A DNA stretch of 64,000 nucleotides, taken from Hyphomicrobiaceae bacterium (GTDB lineage: Bacteria; Pseudomonadota; Alphaproteobacteria; Rhizobiales; Xanthobacteraceae). A program made the position numbers and the translations under genes. The stretch is from assembly GCA_021324465.1 (NCBI GenBank), contig JAJPJB010000064.1:62001-126000 (forward strand). The letters are read 5' to 3'. Positions 9,555 through 18,666 of the stretch are shown here, piece after piece; the stretch's first letter is position 1; each line of letters begins with the position of its first letter. A model generated the notes under the pieces. It saw only the letters and a list, made by a program, of their open reading frames with translations. It made no database searches and was not told where the DNA came from.

Positions 9555-10184
9555 TCAGGCCTGCGCCGGTTTGCTGGCCTCGAGATCGGACTGCAGACGA
9601 TTGATGTTGTCGAACAGTCGCTCCGTCGCCAGCCGCAGGAAATAGAAGCCAAAAGTCGGATTTTGGTAATAGAGCTCCTCGACCTGCTCGTAGGTGATCG
9701 ACAGCGCCTCGCCCTCCTCGATGCATTCGAGGGTCGCGGTGCGGCGATTGTCCGGCGCCAGCATCGCAAGCTCGCCGACGACCTGGCCCGGCTTCAGCTC
9801 GATGCCGAGCTCGTGCAGCAAAAAGCGGCCGGTGACGATGCAGAACATTTCATGCGCTTCCTCGCCCTTGGCGAACAGGATGTCGCCCTTGCGGAAGTGC
9901 CGCTTGGACATGAACGGCTTGAGCCAGTCCATGGTCGTGGAGCCGCGGATGGCGCTGCGCACATTGCGGATCAGGACCATCATCTGATAGAGCCGATAGC
10001 CGTTGAGCGGCAGCGCCACCGTCTGCAGCGCGAACGGTACCCATTCATGGGAGGCCGCGTAAAAGACGATCAAGACGCAATTGGCGACGATGGCGAGGAT
10101 GCGCAGCGGCACCATGGTCTTGGTCGAGGCGGTCGCCACGATCATCAGCGAGCCGACGCTGTTTAACAGGTTGTCCCAGTGCAT
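9555..10184 (-). CDS. Popeye-like membrane protein with cyclic-nucleotide-binding domain
   Basis: 209 aa. Residues 1-75 contain a short N-terminal segment and two or three hydrophobic helices (about 8-18, 28-44, 48-66) followed by NGYRLYQMM; residues 90-195 are a cNMP-binding beta-roll with phosphate-binding cassette GQVVGELAMLAPDNRRTAT (E138, R148). Three short membrane helices followed directly by a cNMP domain is the arrangement of Popeye (POPDC) proteins, although the binding cassette here is the classical CAP/CNBD kind. Expected to sense cAMP or cGMP at the inner membrane; partner unknown. It lies 470 bp from a MloK1-like channel on the opposite strand and close to a receiver-cyclase gene. 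Confidence 0.8.
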   Translation of the reverse strand: MHWDNLLNSVGSLMIVATASTKTMVPLRILAIVANCVLIVFYAASHEWVPFALQTVALPLNGYRLYQMMVLIRNVRSAIRGSTTMDWLKPFMSKRHFRKGDILFAKGEEAHEMFCIVTGRFLLHELGIELKPGQVVGELAMLAPDNRRTATLECIEEGEALSITYEQVEELYYQNPTFGFYFLRLATERLFDNINRLQSDLEASKPAQA

Positions 10185-10657
10185 TGGCCGCCTCCGCCTC
10201 GGTAACTTCCACGCAAACTCGGGCTCGCACGCACACCGCCTATGAGCCGGCGCCCAGATGCGCCAGCGCCCAGGTGCCGGATCGCACCCTGTTTAAGGCT
10301 GTGCGCTGCGTGCGCCTTCGAATCTAGAGCCATATCGACAGTAAGAAAACGATATTCGCTCTGTGACCTGCGTTAATGCGGCTCTTGTCGGAATCTGCTC
10401 AATCACGACCAAGCCGTATTGACATTTACCGTAATGCCGATGCGGCCAAGAGGGAGACGGACCGGCCGCAGTTTCGGCTGGCCGATCGGGGCGTGAGGGC
10501 GTAATTTGTCCATGGAGCCAAGGCAATTGAACTGCCGCTCTTTAGCCACATCAGCGCTGACGGAGACAGCGTCATAGCCAAGACCGCTTTTGCGAGCATT
10601 GCGCAGTTCGCCGCGCCGCTACGCCGCCTCGGCGCGTCGTCCTTTGCTCGCCTTGTC
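10185..10657. other. Intergenic region between divergent cNMP-binding genes
   Basis: 473 bp between the divergently transcribed Popeye-like gene and the channel gene, so promoters for both should lie here. A TTGACA -35-like hexamer occurs at 10419-10424 without a convincing -10 at 17 nt. From 10505 the frame of the channel gene is open and reads residues that look like the family's N-terminal helix, but contains no ATG, GTG or TTG. No other gene is apparent. Confidence 0.5.
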
Positions 10658-11725
10658 GTGCTGGCGATCGGCCTCTCCGCCATGACCGCCTATACGATCC
10701 CTGACATGCAGCGCTCGGCCGGTATTTGGCTTGCGGCATGCCTGTGGGCGTGCCTGGCCTATTTTGCGATCGAAAGCGCGGTGCGCGCCCGGCTCGCCAT
10801 GCAGTCGGGCGGCGCGAAAAGCTACCTGCTGTCGGGCTACGGCATCGTCGACCTTGTCGGCATCTTTGCTGTCCCGATTGGGCTGTTGTGTGGACTCGAT
10901 TCGCCCACGGCATGGCTGTGGGCATCGCTGTGGATCCTCAAGCTGGCGCAGATATCGCCGGGCTTCGCCCAGCTCGGCCGCGTCTTTGTGCTGGAGGCCA
11001 AGCCGCTCGCCAGCGTGTTCGCGGTGTTCCTGATCATTCTGTTTCTGTCCTCGGCGGTGATGTTTTTGGCCGAGCGCGGCCAGCAGCCCAATGCATTCGG
11101 CTCGCTGCCCGAGGCGCTGTGGTGGGCGGTGGTGACGCTGACCACGACCGGTTACGGCGACAAGGTCCCGATCACCCAGCTCGGACGACTGGTCAGCGGG
11201 GTGGTCATGATCGGCGGCATTGCCACATTCGGTCTCTGCACCGGCATCATCGCCACGGGCTTTGCGGCCGAGACGCGACGGCGCAATTTTCTGCAGACCT
11301 GGGATCTGGTCAGCAAGGTGCCCTTCTTCCAGTCGCTCGACCCTTCGGCGATCACCGAGATCACCCACATGTTGCGGCGGCTCGAAGTTCCCGAGCGAAC
11401 CGCCATTATCCGTCGCGGCAAGGTCGGCGACTGCATGTATTTCATCGCCGCAGGCGAGGTTCAGGTCGACGTCAAGCCGGAGCCGGTGCGGCTCGGGGCG
11501 GGCACGTTCTTTGGCGAGCTCGCGCTTCTGGGCGATTCGGTGCGTACCGCCAATGTGACCACGACCATGCCGTCGACGCTGCTCATTCTCGATCTGGCTG
11601 ATTTCCGCACGCTGACCGCGCACCACCCCGATCTCAAGCGCGCGATCGACGCCGAAGGCCAGCGCCGCATGAATGAGAACAAGCAGCTGCGCGAAGTGCC
11701 GCGCAGCGGCGCCGTGCCGTCCTGA
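10658..11725 (+). CDS. MloK1-like cyclic-nucleotide-gated potassium channel
   Basis: Tetrameric six-helix K+ channel gated by cAMP, similar in order and length to MlotiK1 of Mesorhizobium loti. Six hydrophobic helices (residues 1-200); selectivity filter TTTGYGD at 162-168; pore-lining S6 [20 protein letters not shown]; short C-linker ([15 protein letters not shown]); cNMP-binding domain 225-335 with [15 protein letters not shown] (E287, R296). S4 has few positive charges, as in the family, so voltage dependence should be weak. The start is uncertain: GTG 10658 would place the helix preceding TIPDM very near the N-terminus, and about 40 in-frame codons upstream look coding but lack a standard start (CTG at 10532 is possible). 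Followed 62 nt later by gmd. Confidence 0.9.
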   Translation: MLAIGLSAMTAYTIPDMQRSAGIWLAACLWACLAYFAIESAVRARLAMQSGGAKSYLLSGYGIVDLVGIFAVPIGLLCGLDSPTAWLWASLWILKLAQISPGFAQLGRVFVLEAKPLASVFAVFLIILFLSSAVMFLAERGQQPNAFGSLPEALWWAVVTLTTTGYGDKVPITQLGRLVSGVVMIGGIATFGLCTGIIATGFAAETRRRNFLQTWDLVSKVPFFQSLDPSAITEITHMLRRLEVPERTAIIRRGKVGDCMYFIAAGEVQVDVKPEPVRLGAGTFFGELALLGDSVRTANVTTTMPSTLLILDLADFRTLTAHHPDLKRAIDAEGQRRMNENKQLREVPRSGAVPS

Positions 11726-11787
11726 GGCGCCGTGGATTCACAGGCGATATCATCCTAAAAGAAGATCGGAGCGAGCCGGGTGGAGCA

Positions 11788-12858
11788 ATGGCTGATCGTA
11801 TTGCATTGATTACCGGGGCGACTGGCCAGGACGGCGCCTATTTGTCCGAGTTTTTGCTGAAAAAGGGCTATGTCGTCCACGGCATCAAGCGTCGCTCATC
11901 ATCATTCAACACCGCCCGTGTCGATCACCTTTATCGGGATCCGCACGGTGCCGGTGTGCGCTTTTTCCTGCACTACGGCGACATGACGGATTCGACCAAT
12001 CTGATCCGCATCATCCAGGAAGTGCAGCCCGACGAGATCTATAATCTCGCGGCGCAAAGCCATGTGCGCGTCTCATTCGAGACGCCGGAATATACCGCCA
12101 ATGCCGATGCGCTCGGCACACTGCGCCTGCTCGAGGCGATCCGGATCTTGCGCCTGGAGGACAAGGTCCGCTTCTATCAGGCCTCGACTTCGGAGCTCTA
12201 CGGCCTGGCGCAGGAGGTGCCGCAGCGCGAATCGACGCCGTTTTATCCGCGCTCGCCCTATGCAGTCGCGAAGCTCTACGCCTATTGGATCACGGTCAAT
12301 TATCGCGAAGCCTACAAGATGCACGCTTCGAACGGCATCCTGTTCAACCACGAGGGACCGACCCGCGGCGAGACGTTTGTCACCCGTAAGATCACGCGCG
12401 CGGTCGCGGCGATCGAGCTCGGTCTGCAGGACAAGCTGTTCCTCGGTAATCTGTCCGCCCGCCGCGATTGGGGCCACGCCCGCGATTACGTCGAGGGCAT
12501 GTGGCTCATCGTGCAGCAGCCGGCGCCCGACGATTATGTGCTCGCCACCGGCGAAGAGCATTCGGTGCGCGAATTTGTCGAAAAGGCCTTCGCCTGCGTC
12601 GGGCGCAAGATCGAGTGGCGCGGCACAGGCGCGGCCGAGCAGGGCTTCGATGCGCGCGACGGCCGTATTCTGATCGAGATCGATCCGCGCTATTTCCGGC
12701 CGACCGAGACAGATGCGCTACTTGGCGACCCGAGCAAAGCGCGGAAAAAGCTCGGCTGGCATCACAAGGTCTCGTTCGACGAACTGGTGCGCGAAATGGT
12801 GGATGACGATTTGAAAGAGATGCGCCGTGACGGTGCGCATCGCAATGTGCACGATTAG
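11788..12858 (+). CDS. gmd: GDP-mannose 4,6-dehydratase
   Basis: Converts GDP-D-mannose to GDP-4-keto-6-deoxy-D-mannose, the first step to GDP-L-fucose and other deoxyhexoses of exopolysaccharide or LPS. Extended SDR of 356 aa with NADP-binding [19 protein letters not shown] at residue 10, catalytic YAVAK ([12 protein letters not shown]), the STSELYG segment and the family motif [14 protein letters not shown]. Ribosome site GGTGGAG precedes the ATG. The GDP-L-fucose synthase gene begins 5 nt after its stop, so the pair forms a complete two-step pathway. Confidence 0.96.
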   Translation: MADRIALITGATGQDGAYLSEFLLKKGYVVHGIKRRSSSFNTARVDHLYRDPHGAGVRFFLHYGDMTDSTNLIRIIQEVQPDEIYNLAAQSHVRVSFETPEYTANADALGTLRLLEAIRILRLEDKVRFYQASTSELYGLAQEVPQRESTPFYPRSPYAVAKLYAYWITVNYREAYKMHASNGILFNHEGPTRGETFVTRKITRAVAAIELGLQDKLFLGNLSARRDWGHARDYVEGMWLIVQQPAPDDYVLATGEEHSVREFVEKAFACVGRKIEWRGTGAAEQGFDARDGRILIEIDPRYFRPTETDALLGDPSKARKKLGWHHKVSFDELVREMVDDDLKEMRRDGAHRNVHD

Positions 12859-12863
12859 CCCCT

Positions 12864-13856
12864 ATGACTGCGAGCGCAGCGCCCGTCCTGTTCGATCTTG
12901 CCGGCAAGCGCGTCTTCGTGGCCGGCCATGCCGGCATGGCCGGGTCGGCGCTCGTGCGCCGGCTGGAGCGCGAAGAATGCGATATCGTTGTCGCGCCGCG
13001 ACGCGAGCTTGACTTACGCAATGCCGATGCGGTCGATCGCTTCATGACACGGACGAGGCCGGACGCGGTTTTCGTCGCCGCGGGCAAAGTCGGCGGCATT
13101 CATGCCAACAGCGCCGCGCCGGCCGATTTCCTCGCCGACAATCTGGCGATTGCGCTCAACACCATCAGCGCGGCGCATCGCGGCGGCGTGAAGAAGCTCG
13201 TCTATCTCGGCTCGTCCTGCATCTATCCGCGCGAGGCGCCGCAGCCGATGACGCCGGACATGCTGCTGAGCGGCCCGCTCGAGCCGACCAATCAGTGGTA
13301 TGCAGTAGCAAAAATTGCTGGCGTCAAATTGTGCGAGGCATTCCGCCGGCAGCACGGCGCCGACTTCGTCTCGGTCATGCCGACCAATCTCTACGGTCCG
13401 GGCGACAATTATCATCCGCTCGACAGCCATGTGCCGGCCGCGCTGGTGCGGCGTTTCCACGAAGCCAAGCTGAGCGGCGCGCCAAGCGTGGCGGTTTGGG
13501 GCACCGGAGGGCCGCGGCGCGAATTCCTGGCTGTCGACGATTTTGCCGACGCCTGCGTCTTCGTGATGAAATGCTATTCGGATGCGCAGTTTCTCAACAT
13601 CGGCACCGGCCAAGACATCACCATTGGAGACTTTGCCCGGCTCGTGGCGGATGTCGTCGGCTATCAGGGCGAGATTACGTTCGACACGTCGCGGCCCGAC
13701 GGTGCGCCCCGCAAGCTTCTGGATGTCTCGCGCATCAACGCGCTGGGCTGGCGTGCGCGCATCCCCCTGCGCGACGGATTACAGCGCATGTATGCCGATT
13801 TCCTCGCGCATTACGACGTCATCCGCGCCGAGACCGAGGCGCAGCCCGCGCACTAA
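12864..13856 (+). CDS. fcl: GDP-L-fucose synthase
   Basis: 3,5-epimerase/4-reductase that turns GDP-4-keto-6-deoxymannose into GDP-L-fucose with NADPH. 330 aa with N-terminal GHAGMAGSALVRRLE nucleotide-binding loop, the GGIHAN segment, SSCIYP and catalytic YAVAKIAG, then PTNLYGPGDNYHP. Starts 5 nt after gmd, so the two are co-translated or closely coupled. The last gene of this plus-strand block; it meets the NHL gene convergently across 65 bp with no obvious hairpin terminator. Confidence 0.95.
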   Translation: MTASAAPVLFDLAGKRVFVAGHAGMAGSALVRRLEREECDIVVAPRRELDLRNADAVDRFMTRTRPDAVFVAAGKVGGIHANSAAPADFLADNLAIALNTISAAHRGGVKKLVYLGSSCIYPREAPQPMTPDMLLSGPLEPTNQWYAVAKIAGVKLCEAFRRQHGADFVSVMPTNLYGPGDNYHPLDSHVPAALVRRFHEAKLSGAPSVAVWGTGGPRREFLAVDDFADACVFVMKCYSDAQFLNIGTGQDITIGDFARLVADVVGYQGEITFDTSRPDGAPRKLLDVSRINALGWRARIPLRDGLQRMYADFLAHYDVIRAETEAQPAH

Positions 13857-13921
13857 CATCCGGTTTAGCTCTCGGATTGCCGCGGGGTTGATCTGCCGCC
13901 TCGCTCCGCAACGCATTAAAG

Positions 13922-15016
13922 CTACTCGATCGGCACCCATTTCTGCAGACGCTTTCCGCTGTCGACCTCGCCGGTATAAAGATTGCCGCGCGAGTCGAAG
14001 GCGCCGGCATGCACCCAGTGAAATTCGCCGGCATTGCGGCCCGGGCGGCCGAAGCTCGACACCGCCGCGCCGTCGGCGACGCGCACCGATTCTATCACGT
14101 TGTTGGTGCCGTCAAGCAGCACGAAATACTTCTGCTTCTTGTCGAGCGGCGAAAAGGCGAGATTCCAGGTCGAGCCCGGGCCCTTGGTCTGCGGATTGAA
14201 CACATATTGCCGCACAAAGGTGCCGTCCTTTTGAAACACCTGCACGCGATTGTTGCTGCGGTCGCAGACATAGACGAGACCGTCGCGCGACAGGGCGATG
14301 CAATGGACCGGATTGGCGAATTGCGGCGAGTCCGGATTGTAAGCCGGCAAATTATCGTCGGTGGGCGGCTTGCCGTAAGCGCCCCAGATGCGCTTGATCT
14401 CGCCGCTATCCGCGTCAAGCACGGCGACGCGATGATTGCCGTAGCCGTCGGCGACATAGATCTCATTCGCTCGGGCATCAAGCTTCAGATCCGCCGCCAT
14501 GCCGAATTGCGTCAAATCCGCGCTGCTTGTGAGCGGGCCGCGCCTGCCGAGCTCTTTGACGAATTTTCCGTCCGTGGTGAATTTCAGGATCATGTCGTCG
14601 CCCTTGGCGTTGCCGGACAGCCAGACAAAACCCTTGTTGTCGACGAGAATGCCGTGCTCCTGCAGCGGCCAATCGTAGCCGGCATTGTCGACCGGCCCAC
14701 CCCACGATTTCACGACATTGCCGGCCTGGTCGAACACCAGCACCGAAGGCGCCGGCACGCAGCATTTCGAGCGCGGCGGATCGAGGGCTGCGCCCTTCTC
14801 GTCATCGGTCAGCGAGCGCGGGCGCTGAAAAACCCAGATATTGTCCTGCGCATCCACTGTCATGCCGCCGACCTGGCCAAGTATCCAATTGTTAGGCAAC
14901 GGCTTCGGCCAGAACGGATCGACGCGGAACGCCGGGCTTTGCGCGTGAGCGGGAAAACTCAGAAGCAGTGGCGCGGCAACTAACAGCGACCGGCCCCAAG
15001 CGTGTTTGTGTCTCAC
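13922..15016 (-). CDS. Secreted NHL-repeat beta-propeller protein
   Basis: Predicted exported protein of 364 aa from GTG 15016, chosen because AAGG lies a few nt upstream and a signal peptide follows (SLLVAAPLLLSFPAHA, cleavage before QS). The mature protein starts FRVDPFWPKPLPNNW, then NHL-type blades (VGGMTVDAQDNIWVF, HGILVDNKGFVWLSGN, EIYVADGYGNHRVAV, GLVYVCDRSNNRVQVF, NLYTGEVDSGKRLQKW) giving a six-bladed propeller. Related to the non-catalytic or lyase propeller group (peptidyl-amidating lyase-like). Pattern CCVPAP near residue 100 is unusual. Function not assignable; possibly binding of a carbohydrate or quinoid ligand. It follows the IlvD/Edd gene at about 135 bp on the same strand. 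Confidence 0.8.
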   Translation of the reverse strand: MRHKHAWGRSLLVAAPLLLSFPAHAQSPAFRVDPFWPKPLPNNWILGQVGGMTVDAQDNIWVFQRPRSLTDDEKGAALDPPRSKCCVPAPSVLVFDQAGNVVKSWGGPVDNAGYDWPLQEHGILVDNKGFVWLSGNAKGDDMILKFTTDGKFVKELGRRGPLTSSADLTQFGMAADLKLDARANEIYVADGYGNHRVAVLDADSGEIKRIWGAYGKPPTDDNLPAYNPDSPQFANPVHCIALSRDGLVYVCDRSNNRVQVFQKDGTFVRQYVFNPQTKGPGSTWNLAFSPLDKKQKYFVLLDGTNNVIESVRVADGAAVSSFGRPGRNAGEFHWVHAGAFDSRGNLYTGEVDSGKRLQKWVPIE

Positions 15017-15041
15017 TTCGCCTTCTCCCCGTCGTGACCCA

Positions 15042-15145
15042 TCGTCCTGAAGTGCGAACGCAGGAGGCCTCGAAGTATAAGTGCCGAGGTGCCGGGCCGT
15101 CGCCCTTCGGGAGCCGCGCTTCGCGCAGCCACGTCGAGGTGAGGG
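15042..15145. repeat. Degenerate Rhizobiales-type palindromic repeat, copy 1
   Basis: About 104 bp carrying TCCTGAAGTGCGA, CCTCGAAG and GGGCCGTCGCCCTTCG blocks in the same order as the element at 42361-42455. The ends (TCCTGAAGTG and GTCGAGGTGAGG) are imperfect inverted repeats. Lies between the IlvD/Edd dehydratase stop and the NHL gene start, where it may form a hairpin in the transcript. More diverged than copy 2. Confidence 0.6.
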
Positions 15146-15151
15146 CACAAT

Positions 15152-16885
15152 TCAGTAAATCTCCGGCTCCGGGATCGGCGCCCGGCCCTGCAGAAAATCG
15201 AAATCGCAGCCCTCGTCGGCTTGGCCGATGTGCTGCGAGAACATCGCGCCATAGCCGCGCGGATAGCGCGGCGGCGGCGATTTCCAGATTGCGCGTCGGC
15301 GCGACAGCTCCTCGTCGCCGACATGCAGGCGGATGCTGCGCGCGGCGACATCAACCTCGATTTCGTCGCCGGTCTGCACCAAAGCGAGCGGACCGCCGGC
15401 AAAACTTTCCGGCGCGACATGCAGGATGCATGCGCCGTAGCTCGTGCCGCTCATGCGCGCGTCCGAAATGCGCAGCATGTCGCGCACGCCGGCCTTCAGC
15501 AGCTTCTTCGGGATCGGCAATTGTCCCCATTCCGGCATGCCCGGGCCGCCTTTCGGTCCGCCATTCTTGAGCACGAGCACATGATCCGGCGTGACGTCGA
15601 GATCGTCGCGATCGACAGCGCGCGCCATCTCGTCGTAATTTTCGAACGCCAGCGCCTTGCCGCGGTGTTTCAGAAAGCGCTTCTCCGCCGCCGCCGGCTT
15701 CATCACGCAGCCGCGCGGCGCGAGATTGCCCGTAAGGACCGCAGTCGCGCCTTCCGGATAAAGCGGCTCCTTGAGCGAATGAATGACATCGGGCAGATGC
15801 ACCTGCGCGTTGGCGAGATTTTCGCCAACCGTGCGCCCGCTCACGGTGCGGCAGGACAGATCGAGCAAACCGGTCATTTGCCCCATGAGCGCGCGCAGGC
15901 CGCCGGCATAGAAAAAGTCCTCCATCAGATATTTGCCGGACGGCGTTATATTGGCGATCACCGGCACCTGCCGCGATATCGCATCAAAGCGCTGCATGTC
16001 GAGCGCGATTCCGGCGCGCCGCGCCATGGCGATGACGTGAATGATCGCATTGGTCGAGCCGCCCAGCGCCATGTGCACGCGGATCGCATTGTCGAACGCC
16101 GCCGGCGTGAGAATTTTTGCCGGCGTCATGTCCTCCCAAACCATATCGACGATGCGCCGCCCGGCAGCGGCGCACATGCGCGGATGATTGGCGTCCGGCG
16201 CCGGAATCGAGGAGGCGCCAGGCAGCGCCAGACCGAGGGCTTCGGCCACCGCCATCATGGTGGCGGCTGTACCCATCACCATGCAGGTGCCGAAGGACCG
16301 CGAAATGCCGCCTTCGATCTCGTTCCATTCCTCGTCGCCGAGGCGCCCGGCGCGTTTCTCGTCCCAATATTTCCAGGCGTCCGAGCCGGAGCCGAGCGTG
16401 TGGCCGCGCCAATTGCCGCGCAGCATCGGGCCTGCCGGCACATAGATCGCCGGAATGCCCATGCTGATCGCGCCCATGATCAGGCCGGGCGTGGTCTTGT
16501 CGCAGCCCCCCATGAGAACGGCGCCGTCGATCGGATGGCTACGCAGCAGTTCCTCGCATTCCATGGCGAGGAAGTTGCGATAGAGCATGGTCGACGGTTT
16601 GACGAACGGCTCGGCAAGCGACATTGCCGGCAGTTCGATCGGAAAGCCGCCCGCCTGATAGACGCCGCGCTTGACGTCCTCGGCGCGCTCGCGCAGATGA
16701 CCGTGACAGGCGTTGATCTCGCTCCAGGTATTGATGATGCCGATCACCGGCTTGCCCGCCCAGTCGGCACGGTCATAGCCAAATTGGCGCAGCCGCGAGC
16801 GATGGCCAAACGAGCGCAGATCGTTCCTGCCGAGCCAGCGGTAGGAACGCAGCTGTTCCGGCGATTTTGCTGTTTGCACGCTCAT
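15152..16885 (-). CDS. IlvD/Edd family dehydratase, probably sugar-acid dehydratase
   Basis: Fe-S dependent dehydratase of 577 aa. Cluster and metal residues are visible: NACHGHL (Cys of the first ligand), GGCDKTTPG (second Cys), SFGTCMVMGTA (third Cys), GGSTNAIIH, and DARMSGTSYG holding the catalytic Ser. This pattern and the N-terminus (SYRWLGRNDLRSFGHRS) resemble the pentonate branch such as L-arabinonate dehydratase rather than the branched-chain IlvD, so a role in sugar-acid breakdown is more likely than valine synthesis (inference). Upstream is a small membrane protein with 12 nt spacing and a Bug solute-binding protein, compatible with a carboxylate uptake and use operon. Confidence 0.85.
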   Translation of the reverse strand: MSVQTAKSPEQLRSYRWLGRNDLRSFGHRSRLRQFGYDRADWAGKPVIGIINTWSEINACHGHLRERAEDVKRGVYQAGGFPIELPAMSLAEPFVKPSTMLYRNFLAMECEELLRSHPIDGAVLMGGCDKTTPGLIMGAISMGIPAIYVPAGPMLRGNWRGHTLGSGSDAWKYWDEKRAGRLGDEEWNEIEGGISRSFGTCMVMGTAATMMAVAEALGLALPGASSIPAPDANHPRMCAAAGRRIVDMVWEDMTPAKILTPAAFDNAIRVHMALGGSTNAIIHVIAMARRAGIALDMQRFDAISRQVPVIANITPSGKYLMEDFFYAGGLRALMGQMTGLLDLSCRTVSGRTVGENLANAQVHLPDVIHSLKEPLYPEGATAVLTGNLAPRGCVMKPAAAEKRFLKHRGKALAFENYDEMARAVDRDDLDVTPDHVLVLKNGGPKGGPGMPEWGQLPIPKKLLKAGVRDMLRISDARMSGTSYGACILHVAPESFAGGPLALVQTGDEIEVDVAARSIRLHVGDEELSRRRAIWKSPPPRYPRGYGAMFSQHIGQADEGCDFDFLQGRAPIPEPEIY

Positions 16886-16897
16886 GGCTTTTCCGTT

Positions 16898-17332
16898 TCA
16901 GCTCGCGAGCAGCGCGAGAATGGCGAGCAACAATATCGCGGACATGCCGCTGAACACCGTTACATTGACATCCCAGCGCCAATGCGCCGGACCGAACGGC
17001 GGCTTGAAAGGCAGATAGCCGTTCTGATCGTAGAGCGTGCCCTTGTATATCGGCCGCGCGAAAACCGTCGCAAAGAACGCACCGTAGATCGCAATGCCGA
17101 GCGCGGCCGCAAGGTAAAGGCGCTCGACTGCGAGCGGGCCATCCGCCCAGATCAGATAAAGCGCGATCAGGCCGATGCCAGAGTAGGACAGGATTTGCCA
17201 CACCACATGGAAACGCGCATGTCCCGTCCAGGCCGGATTGGTTGCATGCGTCCTGTTGAAGTCAGCCTTGATCGTGCCGAGCCCATAGCCGAGCGCGGTC
17301 AGTGTCAAAAGAGTACGCGCGATAGTCAGCAT
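16898..17332 (-). CDS. Small four-helix integral membrane protein
   Basis: 144 aa from ATG 17332, which has GAGGG just upstream; an in-frame ATG at 17464 lies inside the previous gene and gives a non-membrane N-terminus. Four hydrophobic segments: ARTLLTLTALGYGLGTI, ILSYSGIGLIALYLIW, LYLAAALGIAIYGAFFATVF and VFSGMSAILLLAILALL. A conserved-looking polar loop NPAWTGHARFHVVWQ lies between the first two. I do not recognise a function. It sits between a Bug solute-binding gene and an IlvD/Edd dehydratase on the same strand. Confidence 0.75.
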   Translation of the reverse strand: MLTIARTLLTLTALGYGLGTIKADFNRTHATNPAWTGHARFHVVWQILSYSGIGLIALYLIWADGPLAVERLYLAAALGIAIYGAFFATVFARPIYKGTLYDQNGYLPFKPPFGPAHWRWDVNVTVFSGMSAILLLAILALLAS

Positions 17333-17421
17333 GGCAGGCCCTCTGTGATGGGTCGCGAGTGCAGCCTGAAACGCCGCACCGCTGGCCCGGCAAACGCCCA
17401 ACTCTTTGCAGATTTCACGGC

Positions 17422-18402
17422 CTACTCCGCCGTGGCGCCGGTGGCTTTCACCACCTTGGCCCATTTTTCCGTTTCGGAGACGATGACCTTGCCGAAATCT
17501 TCCGGTGTGCCGGGAATCAAGGTGCCGCCAAGCTCGGCAAGCTTTGCCTGCACGGCGGGATCGGCCAGCGCCTCGTTCACCGCCTTGTTCAGCTTATCAA
17601 TGATCGGGCGCGGCGTGCCCCTGGGCACCGCAACGCCGAACCATGCGCTCGCTTCGTAGCCTGGGACAGTGTCGGCAACCGTCGGGACGTCCGGCAGCGC
17701 CTTCGACCGCGTCGTCGTGGTCACTGCGAGCGCCCGCAGCCGGCCGGCCTGAATGTGCCCGATCGATGAGGGCAGATTGTCGAACATCACCTGCACCTGA
17801 TCGGCCAGCATGTCGGTGAGCGCCGGGCCCGCACCGCGATAGGGCACGTGCACCATATTGACGCCGGTCATCATCATGAACAGGGCGCCGGAGAGATGCA
17901 CCGAGGTGCCGATCCCCGACGAGGCCATATTGACCTTGCCGGGATTCGCTTTGGCATAATCGATGAATTCGGCGACCGTCTTCGCCGGCACGCTCGGGTT
18001 CACCTCCATCACATTGGGCACGCGGATGAAGCCCGCGACCGGGCTCATGTCCCGGATGAAGTTGAAGTTGAGATTTTTGTAGAGCGTGGCGTTGATGGCG
18101 TTGGCCGGATTGACCAAATAGAGCGTGTAGCCGTCGGGCGGCGCATGTGCGGCCATCTCGGTGGCGAGATTATTGCCCGCTCCCGGCTTGTTTTCGACGG
18201 CAAATTGCTGGTGCAGATGTTCGGACAAATATTGCCCGATGAGACGCGCACAGATGTCCGTCGATCCGCCCGGCGGATACCCGACCAGCCAGCGTACCGC
18301 ATGATTGGGATAGTCGTCCTGCGCGCGCGCAGCACCGGCCCCAATTGCCACGACTGTCCCCGCAAAGACGAGCGCGGCGACCCCCTGCACCAAACGCTGC
18401 AT
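17422..18402 (-). CDS. Bug-family (TctC-like) solute-binding protein
   Basis: Periplasmic binding protein of 326 aa of the tripartite tricarboxylate transporter/Bug family, which bind carboxylates or amides. Start at ATG 18402 with GGGAG 8 nt upstream; signal peptide LVQGVAALVFAGTVVAIGAGAARA, mature end QDDYPNHAVRWLVGYPPGG. Family signatures: NKPGAGNNLATEMAA, PPDGYTLYL, VPYRGAGPALTDML, LPDVPTVADTVPGYE. No TctA/TctB membrane subunits are nearby, so it is an orphan. The downstream dehydratase operon suggests a sugar-acid or hydroxy-acid ligand (inference). A tandem palindrome just upstream is a candidate operator. Confidence 0.92.
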   Translation of the reverse strand: MQRLVQGVAALVFAGTVVAIGAGAARAQDDYPNHAVRWLVGYPPGGSTDICARLIGQYLSEHLHQQFAVENKPGAGNNLATEMAAHAPPDGYTLYLVNPANAINATLYKNLNFNFIRDMSPVAGFIRVPNVMEVNPSVPAKTVAEFIDYAKANPGKVNMASSGIGTSVHLSGALFMMMTGVNMVHVPYRGAGPALTDMLADQVQVMFDNLPSSIGHIQAGRLRALAVTTTTRSKALPDVPTVADTVPGYEASAWFGVAVPRGTPRPIIDKLNKAVNEALADPAVQAKLAELGGTLIPGTPEDFGKVIVSETEKWAKVVKATGATAE

Positions 18403-18429
18403 TTCGTTTCTCCCTTTCGCGCCTTTATT

Positions 18430-18463
18430 CTTGGCACCAAGCAACCAAATTCTTGGCGCCAAG
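18430..18463 (-). promoter_or_regulatory. Tandem palindromic operator candidate (CTTGGCGCCAAG type)
   Basis: Two 12-bp palindromes, CTTGGCACCAAG (one mismatch to symmetry) at 18430-18441 and the perfect CTTGGCGCCAAG at 18452-18463, with centres 22 bp apart, i.e. two helical turns. The surrounding 22-bp unit is itself repeated. Starts 28 bp upstream of the Bug gene start codon. Geometry suits cooperative binding of a dimeric repressor; the TTGGCGCCAA core could suit a LacI- or GntR-type regulator, but no regulator gene is adjacent. Confidence 0.5.
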
Positions 18464-18666
18464 GAACCAAGCCTATGCGGCTTCGGCAATCTCGCACAAG
18501 TGATCAATGCGGCGGCACGGCGATCACTGTGGCCGCAAAGCGCGCAAGCCGCGATCTTGGCCGGGGGAGCCGCCGCCGGCAAAATGTTCTTACTCCGGCC
18601 GCAGGAGCGGAGCCAGATAAGCGGCCATGTCCTTGCCGCCCGACACGGCTCAAGGCCGGAACGAAT

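Noticed and set aside
15221..17659. Long open frame on the plus strand opposite the IlvD/Edd gene and its neighbours
   Set aside because: The minus strand encodes clear family proteins; the plus frame has no recognised domain and is a high-GC codon-bias shadow.
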